A stretch of 15,660 nucleotides of DNA from positions 1 to 15,660 of the forward strand of contig JALSQJ010000052.1 of assembly GCA_026985495.1 (NCBI GenBank). The letters are read 5' to 3'. The notes beneath the pieces are model-generated. The model did no database searches. It was given only the letters and a program-made list of their open reading frames with translations, and was not told the origin of the DNA. Source of the DNA: Campylobacteraceae bacterium (GTDB lineage: Bacteria; Campylobacterota; Campylobacteria; Campylobacterales; Sulfurovaceae). The number at the start of each line of letters is the position of its first letter. Within the stretch, counting starts at the first letter, position 1. A program made the position numbers and the translations under genes. Shown here piece by piece: positions 7,176 through 12,881 of the stretch.

Positions 7176-7594
7176 TATTTAACCTCTACTACAAATTTTG
7201 TACCACGAATTCCAATAGCACCTTCTGGAATACGAAATTTAACCGATTTTGGAGATAGTTTACCAATTTTACCTGAACGAAACATAGCTTTTCCTTTTTT
7301 TAGCTCTAAATCAACTTTATACTCTTTTTTGCTAGGTTTTACTTTAAATTGATGAATAACAAAAATAGCTTTTTCTCCAAGTGAAAGGGTTGTTCCATCA
7401 TCAAAAATAACTCCTATAGAACTTTTTGATTTAGTAAAAATAATATCTCCATTTTTTAACATACTCCCTTTTTTAATAGTAATAACTTTTCCCGAACGTT
7501 TAATCTCAACTTCTCCTGTTGTCTTTTTTACAATTGCAATATTTGCAACGATAAAACTACTACTTAAAAGTAGTAAGATAAGTAATTTTTTCAT
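7175..7594 (-). CDS. exported FecR-domain protein
   Basis: A 139-aa protein with a Sec signal peptide (MKK, hydrophobic 4-15, likely cleavage after Ala17) and then little more than a FecR-type beta domain. Visible family marks are GDIIFTKSKSSIGVIFDDGT (49-68), LELKKGKAMFRSG (96-108) and the ending IPEGAIGIRGTKFVVEV (122-138). Classical FecR proteins are anchored sigma-factor regulators with a cytoplasmic N-terminus. This one lacks a cytoplasmic part, a TM helix and a neighbouring FecI sigma factor, so it is a free-standing periplasmic version. It is very Lys-rich, predicting a basic protein that could bind anionic polymers; that is inference. A good Shine-Dalgarno (AAGGGAGAGT) precedes the ATG at 7592-7594. 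First gene of the FecR > OmpA > CHASE2 kinase operon. Confidence 0.85.
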   Translation of the reverse strand: MKKLLILLLLSSSFIVANIAIVKKTTGEVEIKRSGKVITIKKGSMLKNGDIIFTKSKSSIGVIFDDGTTLSLGEKAIFVIHQFKVKPSKKEYKVDLELKKGKAMFRSGKIGKLSPKSVKFRIPEGAIGIRGTKFVVEVK

Positions 7595-7733
7595 ACTCTC
7601 CCTTTTTAATTAAATAAATTATTTATGGAATATATCATAAGATAGTGATATTAGTGTGACATAAATATAAGAAAAAATTATTTTATAGATAATATGTTTC
7701 AGTTAGTACCAAGAGAAGTAATTTTTAAAATTA

Positions 7734-7762
7734 TTGATAATAATGGTTAATTAAGCTATACT
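7734..7762 (+). promoter_or_regulatory. strong sigma-70-type promoter for the CopD-like/comF operon
   Basis: TTGATA (7734-7739) and TATACT (7757-7762), each one base off consensus, are separated by the optimal 17 nt. The predicted start near 7769 gives a short leader that includes AAAGGGG. The rest of 7595-7791 is AT-rich and must also hold the FecR operon promoter on the other strand, for which I see only a weak TATGAT (7639 to 7634). Confidence 0.65.
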
Positions 7763-7791
7763 GATATATCTGATTTTCAAAGGGGTTATTT

Positions 7792-8241
7792 TTGGGTTGG
7801 GGAATACACTTACACCTTATTGCTGCTATTTCATGGATTGGTGGCTCTGTTTTTATGTTTGTTTTAGGAGTTTCATTACGAAATAAAGAGGATCAAAAAT
7901 TGGTTTATCCAAGAGTTGGACCTATATTTGGTTACTTTGAAATGGTTGTTTTGATACTGCTTATCTCTACGGGTATATGGATGATTTATGAGAATAATAT
8001 GATATATGTACTTTTTGATTTAGATGCACACTCTACTGTTATTGATGCATTAAGAAATAAACTTATTTTAGTTGCTATTATGACTCTTATTACTATTATC
8101 CATTTACGCATAGCATTTAGAACCAATGGAAAAGAGAGAACAAAATTTGAAACAATACTTTCACGAGTCTCTTCTCTTGGAATTTTTATTTTAAATTTTA
8201 TTGTACTTCACTATGCTATTGTTTTAAGAGATATACTTTAA
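7792..8241 (+). CDS. CopD-like four-helix membrane protein, TTG start
   Basis: A 149-aa integral membrane protein with four predicted helices (about 8-28, 46-66, 90-108, 127-146). HLHLIAAISWIGGSVF (6-21) and YPRVGPIFGYFE (39-50) recall the CopD/HemJ-like superfamily, whose members bind heme or copper through membrane-embedded histidines. Candidate ligands here are His6, His8, His104 and His140. A role in copper handling or heme-linked redox is a family-level guess only. The start is TTG at 7792-7794: AAGGGG lies 6 nt upstream, there is no in-frame ATG nearby, and a later start would delete the first helix. It is 6 nt upstream of comF and shares the promoter at 7734-7762. Confidence 0.7.
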   Translation: MGWGIHLHLIAAISWIGGSVFMFVLGVSLRNKEDQKLVYPRVGPIFGYFEMVVLILLISTGIWMIYENNMIYVLFDLDAHSTVIDALRNKLILVAIMTLITIIHLRIAFRTNGKERTKFETILSRVSSLGIFILNFIVLHYAIVLRDIL

Positions 8242-8247
8242 ACCAAA

Positions 8248-8817
8248 ATGCGTTGCCTTAGTTGTCATAAGTTAAGTTGGCAGACTTTTTGTAAAACTTG
8301 TCAAACCAATTTACTACAACCCACTATTCAAAAAAGAGAGTTAGGTAGTTTAATGGTCTATAGCTTCTATAACTATCAAAATATAGAAGATTTACTCCTA
8401 ACTAAACATACTCCACAAGGCTATATTATCTATCGAGCTTTGGCAAAAATGACATTTAAGCCTTTTATGAAAAATTTTATGGAGCAAGACAATCGACCCA
8501 TATATGTTATTGGAGTTGATGAGAGAGTTAAAAGTGGTTATGCTCATGTTTCGCTACTCACCCATGAGATGAAGATGAGAGGTGTTAAGGTCTTAAATGC
8601 AAAACTTATGGCAAAAAATCCCATAAGCTACTCAGGAAAAACACTACAGTTTCGTCTTAATAATCCAAGAGATTTTTACTATACTGGAAAAGATAATATA
8701 GAAGCCATTTTAGTAGATGATATTGTTACTACAGGTTTAACTCTAAAAGAGGCTAAAGATACTCTTAGAGCTTATGGAGTAGATGTTCTTTTTGCTTTAA
8801 CTTTGGCTAAAGTTTAA
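8248..8817 (+). CDS. comF: ComF-family phosphoribosyltransferase-like protein
   Basis: A 189-aa protein with the usual ComF layout. An N-terminal zinc-finger-like cluster (Cys3, Cys6, Cys15, Cys18) is followed by a type I phosphoribosyltransferase fold with the PRPP-binding loop ILVDDIVTTGLT (154-165). ComF is needed for DNA uptake and natural transformation in several bacteria, where it acts on the cytoplasmic side with ComFA or PriA. No other competence gene is in the window. There is no clear Shine-Dalgarno, and the ATG lies 6 nt after the preceding stop, so translation probably depends on coupling. Its last 21 nt overlap the 3' end of the CitE-like gene on the other strand. Confidence 0.88.
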   Translation: MRCLSCHKLSWQTFCKTCQTNLLQPTIQKRELGSLMVYSFYNYQNIEDLLLTKHTPQGYIIYRALAKMTFKPFMKNFMEQDNRPIYVIGVDERVKSGYAHVSLLTHEMKMRGVKVLNAKLMAKNPISYSGKTLQFRLNNPRDFYYTGKDNIEAILVDDIVTTGLTLKEAKDTLRAYGVDVLFALTLAKV

Positions 8818-9723
8818 AGTTAATAGTGCATCTCTATAGATAGGTTCATCAATAAATCCAAACTCCTTATGCATAAAACCATTCTCTCCTTTTGCAGATG
8901 AGGTCTCAAATGCATCTTTAATAATATTAGCACGTCTTATCTCTTTACTCTCAACTCCAAAAATCTCATTGGCAATAGTAACTTGTTTCGGTCCCATACA
9001 GGCTTTTGTGGTAAAACCCATCTTCTGTTCAAATTTACACCATGCTCTAAACTCCTCTACATTGTTGTAATCTTGAAACATAAATGAGATAGGATTAACC
9101 CCTGCTATTTTAGCATCAACCAAAAATTTAGAGAGAATATAACCAATAGTAGGGTTATCTCTTTGTACTAATGATTGTGGCAACCCTAAAGATGTCAAAA
9201 GGTCTAATATGCCAAGGTTAGCAGTGGTGAAACGCTCTATTGTACCAAATGAGGCTAAGTTTGAAAATGCCTCTTTAGTCTCAAGTGAGATATGTATCTC
9301 TTTTTCACGGTTAAGTAATCTATCAATTTTTAAAATCTCATCAACACTTTTAACCTTTGCAACACGAACAGCATCAAACCTAAAATCATTTAAAAAAGTT
9401 ATCTCCTCTTCTCCACCTTCCTCTAAAGGATTAGTACGCACAATAATAAAGCTGTTAGACTCCTCTAAATGGCTTAGAAAAAGAGCAATATTATATAGAG
9501 CCTCTCTTTTTCGACTTGGAGCAATCGCATCTTCTAAATTGAGGGTAATCATATCTGCTTCAAGGTTATCAATAGCATTAAGATGTTTTAGACGTAGAGG
9601 GTTTAGCATCATATTTGAGCGAAAATTTTTTTGTAAAAATGGCTTTTTCTTTTTATCTCCTAATAGTTCTAACCTCTCTTGGTAGGGGGTATTCTCTATT
9701 TTATCTAAACTATTAAATATCAT
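8797..9723 (-). CDS. CitE-like (HpcH/HpaI family) CoA-ester lyase
   Basis: A 308-aa TIM-barrel enzyme of the CitE/malyl-CoA-lyase group, which cleaves or forms beta-hydroxyacyl-CoA esters with Mg2+. Visible motifs are LNLEDAIAPSRK (61-72), VRTNP (Arg96), SLETKEAF (Glu148), NLGILDLL (Asp174) and the C-terminal GFTTKACMGPKQV (236-248). Glu148 and Asp174, 26 apart, match the spacing of the metal ligands in Mycobacterium CitE. The usual HPxQ near the C-terminus reads GPKQ here. A ~35-residue Lys-rich N-terminal extension precedes the barrel. No citrate lyase alpha, gamma or accessory genes (citD, citF, citC, citX, citG) are nearby, so it is a stand-alone enzyme rather than a citrate lyase subunit; the substrate is unknown. 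TAGGATAAAAG precedes the ATG at 9721-9723. Confidence 0.82.
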   Translation of the reverse strand: MIFNSLDKIENTPYQERLELLGDKKKKPFLQKNFRSNMMLNPLRLKHLNAIDNLEADMITLNLEDAIAPSRKREALYNIALFLSHLEESNSFIIVRTNPLEEGGEEEITFLNDFRFDAVRVAKVKSVDEILKIDRLLNREKEIHISLETKEAFSNLASFGTIERFTTANLGILDLLTSLGLPQSLVQRDNPTIGYILSKFLVDAKIAGVNPISFMFQDYNNVEEFRAWCKFEQKMGFTTKACMGPKQVTIANEIFGVESKEIRRANIIKDAFETSSAKGENGFMHKEFGFIDEPIYRDALLTLNFSQS

Positions 9724-9751
9724 CTTTTATCCTACTTTCACTTTTTTCAAA

Positions 9752-9758
9752 TATAATA
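9752..9758. promoter_or_regulatory. overlapping divergent -10 elements (citE-like / RNase T2)
   Basis: Only 60 nt separate the two divergent starts. TATAAT (9752-9757) points to the RNase T2 gene, with AAGGA at 9770-9774 downstream. Read the other way, the same bases give TATTAT (9758 to 9753) pointing to the CitE-like gene. No clear -35 is visible on either side. Confidence 0.5.
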
Positions 9759-9783
9759 GCAAAAAATATAAGGATTTAACAGT

Positions 9784-10755
9784 ATGAAAAAAATAATAAT
9801 AGTCTCATTTGTATCACTATTACCATTGGTAGTTATGGCAAAAAAGCCACCTGTATATGATGAAGCAACAAAAGTTTGCCCTGCATTCAACAATATGAAG
9901 CATACCACCAATAGTAATGAAATTAAATTAGAAGTAGGAAAAAAGTACAGAATCTTACAGAAGAGTAGAGGGCAAGTTTTAACCCTTATTGAGGGGGAGC
10001 GTATAGCACAACGATGGGTAGATGAAGAGTGCTTTTTAGATAAAAAAAGAGCTAAAAGTGAAAAAAAAGAGGAGTCAAAGAGTCAAAAGGAGTCTGCCTC
10101 TACTAAGAGACTATATAACTCAACCTCAAAACAGAATCTATTGGCTCTAAGTTGGCAAAATGCTTTCTGTCAAACTCATCAGTATAAAAAAGAGTGTAAA
10201 CGAATGAGTAGTAGAGACTTTGGAGCATTTGAGTTTGTACTTCATGGTCTTTGGCCACAACCTAGAAATAATCAATATTGTAAAATGAGTAAAAAGCAGA
10301 TTGGTATGGATAAAAATAAGCAGTGGAGTAGATTAGATAAGTTAAAACTAGAGAGAAGTACAAGAGAGGAGTTGGCTAAAAAGATGCCAGGTTATAGCTC
10401 TAATCTTCATCTTCATGAGTGGGTAAAACATGGTTCATGTTATGGAACTTCTGCAGATGATTACTACACCGATGCCTTAACTCTTTTAGATGCAATTAAT
10501 AGTTCTAAAGTACAACAATACTTTAAACAAAATATTGGAAAAATGGTATATCTAAAAGATATTCGTAAAATCTTCAATAGAGAGTTTGGAGCAGGGGCAG
10601 GAGAACATGTAACAATGAACTGTAAAAGAGGGTTAGTAACTGAACTTTGGTTACATCTTGGTAGTAATGAGAGTGACTTAAAAGGTCTATTACAAAAGGG
10701 AGATAGACCTAAAAGTCGATGTCAGAAAGGAAGAGTTGATGCTGTTGGATTTTAA
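9784..10755 (+). CDS. exported ribonuclease T2 with an N-terminal SH3-like domain
   Basis: A 323-aa protein with a Sec signal peptide (1-~19, cleavage near VMA-KK), acting in the periplasm or outside. Residues ~30-85, with LEVGKKYRILQKSRGQVLTL (49-68) flanked by Cys32 and Cys83, resemble a small bacterial SH3-like domain and may be closed by a disulfide. A Lys/Glu/Ser linker follows (86-108). The rest is RNase T2: LSWQNAFCQTH (122-132), active-site segment I FVLHGLWPQ (151-159, His154) and segment II HLHEWVKHGSC (209-219, His211, Glu212, Lys215, His216). All catalytic residues are present, so it should cleave RNA without metal through a 2',3'-cyclic intermediate, scavenging RNA or attacking foreign RNA. 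Plain RNase I of enterobacteria lacks the N-terminal domain. The AAGGA at 9770-9774 sets the ATG. Confidence 0.9.
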   Translation: MKKIIIVSFVSLLPLVVMAKKPPVYDEATKVCPAFNNMKHTTNSNEIKLEVGKKYRILQKSRGQVLTLIEGERIAQRWVDEECFLDKKRAKSEKKEESKSQKESASTKRLYNSTSKQNLLALSWQNAFCQTHQYKKECKRMSSRDFGAFEFVLHGLWPQPRNNQYCKMSKKQIGMDKNKQWSRLDKLKLERSTREELAKKMPGYSSNLHLHEWVKHGSCYGTSADDYYTDALTLLDAINSSKVQQYFKQNIGKMVYLKDIRKIFNREFGAGAGEHVTMNCKRGLVTELWLHLGSNESDLKGLLQKGDRPKSRCQKGRVDAVGF

Positions 10756-11798
10756 GCCACCAGCTCACAAAGCTCCTCTAGGCTATTCATAGAGATAATT
10801 TTCAACTCAATATCTCTACCCATAATGCGTTCACAGTGGACAATGGCTTTTTGAAAGGTAGTTACATCATCATCTTTAGCACAAACTAATATGTCAGCTC
10901 CAGAGTCTAAAGCTTCTAGTAGCATTGTTCCAGCTTTTATATGTGCCATCTTAAAATGAGTATTCATAAGGGTTTGACCTGCTAGTTTTGTAGAGAGTTT
11001 AAACTCTATAAATTCAGCACCTATACCCTCAATTAACTTTTGTGTTTGCTCAATAATCTTATGAGAGTTTTTATCTCCTACATAGAGAGCAATCTTTAAA
11101 CCTTCAGTTCTCTCTACTTCTAAATTATGCTCTTTTTTCTTAAATGAGATAGTATCACATTTTGAGATGGTATCTTTTAGATTTATCATATTTTTTAAGT
11201 TAGCAATAATTTCGCTGTAGTCAACTCCTTTAAAAATATTATTCTCATATTCACAACATCGAATACCATTAAACTCATCAGATATAGCTTCTAAAATTTT
11301 CTCTTTATGCTCATTTCCATCACTAATCATCTTTGATGCTAACACTAAAATAGCATCACCAATATATTGACGGTTATATAGGCTTGTCTCTGAAGCATAG
11401 TGTAGGGGGTAGAGCTTTTTATATAACTCTCTATCTTCATTAGTTGCATAAGGAGCTAAAAGCTCAAAACTTTCCATAAAGTCATCATCATTTAAAATGA
11501 GTCCATTGATAGAACGGTAAGAGTTTGCTGGGTCAATCTGTAGCTCATTGCCCATACTCTCAATAATATCTTCTACTAGAGTCTCTGCTGTTGTTATTTT
11601 ATCATTTACTTTTAAAATGATATTTTCATTAGGAAATGAGAAGTTAGGATTGATATTTTTTATTTTATGCATAACATCAAGTAGTGTTGCTTCTTTATTA
11701 ATGGTAATATCAAAATTTTTGTAATATGGTAGATAGTCGGTAGCAGAGTTAAAGAAAAAGGCTCTAATTTTTAGATTTAATATATTTTCAAATGGCAT
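10752..11798 (-). CDS. cysteine-depleted SdhB-SdhE fusion paralogue of unknown function
   Basis: A 348-aa protein I do not know by function; it may belong to a Campylobacterota DUF/HdrB-C-like family. Its N-terminal ~205 residues align by eye with the SdhB encoded upstream: IRAFFFNSATDYLPYYK (11-27) against IKAFRFNAETDYLPSYK, ILKVNDK against AIKVNGK, then matching ends NLKNM and KLHNM. Residues ~234-348 align with the second half of SdhE: TKLAG for NKCCG, IKAGTML for LAGNAM, MGRDIELKIISM for VGRDIELPVLHM. Cysteines of the [2Fe-2S] loop, the ferredoxin domain and the CCG motif are replaced; only C181, C182, C214, C306, C322 and C344 remain. A TAGGAATAG site precedes the ATG at 11796-11798. It lies 167 nt after sdhE. 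A structural, assembly or regulatory partner of the Sdh complex is my inference. Confidence 0.8.
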   Translation of the reverse strand: MPFENILNLKIRAFFFNSATDYLPYYKNFDITINKEATLLDVMHKIKNINPNFSFPNENIILKVNDKITTAETLVEDIIESMGNELQIDPANSYRSINGLILNDDDFMESFELLAPYATNEDRELYKKLYPLHYASETSLYNRQYIGDAILVLASKMISDGNEHKEKILEAISDEFNGIRCCEYENNIFKGVDYSEIIANLKNMINLKDTISKCDTISFKKKEHNLEVERTEGLKIALYVGDKNSHKIIEQTQKLIEGIGAEFIEFKLSTKLAGQTLMNTHFKMAHIKAGTMLLEALDSGADILVCAKDDDVTTFQKAIVHCERIMGRDIELKIISMNSLEELCELVA

Positions 11799-11852
11799 AA
11801 CTATTCCTATTTTTTCTTCATTTAACCATATTTATCTCAAAAAAAGAAGTGA

Positions 11853-11858
11853 TTTATA
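11853..11858 (-). promoter_or_regulatory. possible -10 for the SdhB-SdhE-like gene
   Basis: TATAAA on the minus strand (11858 to 11853) would start transcription near 11846, giving a ~48-nt leader. No good -35 is visible. If real, it would let this gene be expressed independently of sdhABE. Confidence 0.3.
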
Positions 11859-11934
11859 GATGATTTAGTTAAAAAGTTTAAAAGTGTGTATATAGGTTAA
11901 AGAGAGGAGGTAGTTATAAAAAAATTAGGGTATA

Positions 11935-11956
11935 GAGACAAGAAAAAACTTGTCTC
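11935..11956 (-). terminator. hairpin downstream of sdhE, probable partial terminator
   Basis: GAGACAAG and CTTGTCTC form a perfect 8-bp stem around a 6-nt loop, starting about 10 nt after the sdhE stop. On the minus strand a T7 tract follows only 10 nt after the stem, so it is not a textbook intrinsic terminator. It may attenuate read-through or protect the 3' end of the sdhABE mRNA. Confidence 0.5.
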
Positions 11957-11965
11957 ACAGAGTCC

Positions 11966-12871
11966 TTAGGCAGTTTGTGCTTCAGAGAAAAGCATTTTTG
12001 CTTTTTTCTGAACATGGAATTTAAGACCAATCTCCTCTTCGCTACACCCAAGAGCTAAAGCTACCATTTGTGGCATATGTAGCACAGGAAGTTCAATGTC
12101 ACGTCCCACTACTTTTCCAACACTATCTTGATAGGTATCCATTTTAAGGTGACAAAGAGGACATGGTGTTACCATAAGGTCAGCATTATTATCAATAGCA
12201 TCTACCATGGCATTTCCTGCTAATACTTCAGAGGTATGATTTGCTTGAAGCTCAACATGGAAACCACAACATTTATTTTTGTGGGAGTAGTTTACAGGAT
12301 TTCCTTCAAGAGCATCAATTAAGCTGTCAAGTGATGTAGGTGTGTATGAGTTTTCATTTCCATTACTTGCACCATGTAGTTCACTAGGGCGAATGTTATG
12401 ACAACCATAAAACGGTGCAATGTTAAACATAGAAAGAGGGGTAGTTACTCTATTTTTAACATTCTCTAATCCATAATCATCAATAATTGCATATAAAAAG
12501 TGTTTAATCTCACTACTACCTTCATACTTTAATCCTACTTCTCTTAACTTCTCATTAACACGAGCTTTTAACTCTGGGTCACTATCTAATGCATGTTTAG
12601 TCATAGCAGAGTTTAATTGACAAGTATTACAGATAGTAATCATAGTCAATCCAAGTTTCTCTGCGTAACAGATATTTCTAGCGTTTAAGACATGAGCTAA
12701 AAACTCATCAAAATCTTGTAAATGTGAAGCTCCACAACATGAAGCCTCCTCTAAAATGGTAATTTTAATCCCTAATTTATCAGCTACTGCAAGAGTAGAT
12801 GAAAGTAGTTCTGGGGTTGATTGTTTGGCTGTACACCCTGTAAACAAGGCATAGTGTAATTGTTCGCTCAT
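11966..12871 (-). CDS. sdhE: SdhE/HdrB-like CCG-domain subunit of fumarate reductase/succinate dehydrogenase
   Basis: A 301-aa protein built from two CCG (cysteine-rich) domains, as in heterodisulfide reductase HdrB and SdhE/MfrE of type E complexes. Domain 1 has Cys13, the CCG at 45-47 and CNTC (81-84). Domain 2 has Cys157, the CCG at 201-203 and CPLC (237-240). Both sets are complete, so each could hold an Fe-S cluster of the noncubane type known from HdrB. No TM helix is present; the subunit probably attaches the complex to the membrane peripherally and exchanges electrons with menaquinone. The start is set by TAAGGAGAAAAAG before the ATG at 12869-12871, where the TAA is the sdhB stop. Third gene of sdhABE. 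Confidence 0.93.
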   Translation of the reverse strand: MSEQLHYALFTGCTAKQSTPELLSSTLAVADKLGIKITILEEASCCGASHLQDFDEFLAHVLNARNICYAEKLGLTMITICNTCQLNSAMTKHALDSDPELKARVNEKLREVGLKYEGSSEIKHFLYAIIDDYGLENVKNRVTTPLSMFNIAPFYGCHNIRPSELHGASNGNENSYTPTSLDSLIDALEGNPVNYSHKNKCCGFHVELQANHTSEVLAGNAMVDAIDNNADLMVTPCPLCHLKMDTYQDSVGKVVGRDIELPVLHMPQMVALALGCSEEEIGLKFHVQKKAKMLFSEAQTA

Positions 12872-12881
12872 CTTTTTCTCC

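Noticed and set aside
7175..7594. Iron-uptake signalling (FecR/FecI type) for the FecR-domain gene
   Set aside because: There is no sigma factor, no TonB-dependent receptor and no cytoplasmic anti-sigma part; the protein is fully exported.
9209..9685. Open frame of 158 codons on the + strand
   Set aside because: It is entirely antisense to the CitE-like gene, whose motifs are clear. The translation is Ser/Arg-rich without family features, as expected of a shadow frame in AT-rich coding DNA.
10752..11798. Calling this gene a second functional SdhB or HdrB subunit
   Set aside because: Nearly all cluster-ligating cysteines are absent, so electron transfer through Fe-S clusters is not supported.
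10752..11798. Calling this gene a decayed pseudogene
   Set aside because: The frame is intact over 348 codons, has a plausible ribosome-binding site, and keeps fold-level similarity end to end, which argues for maintained function.
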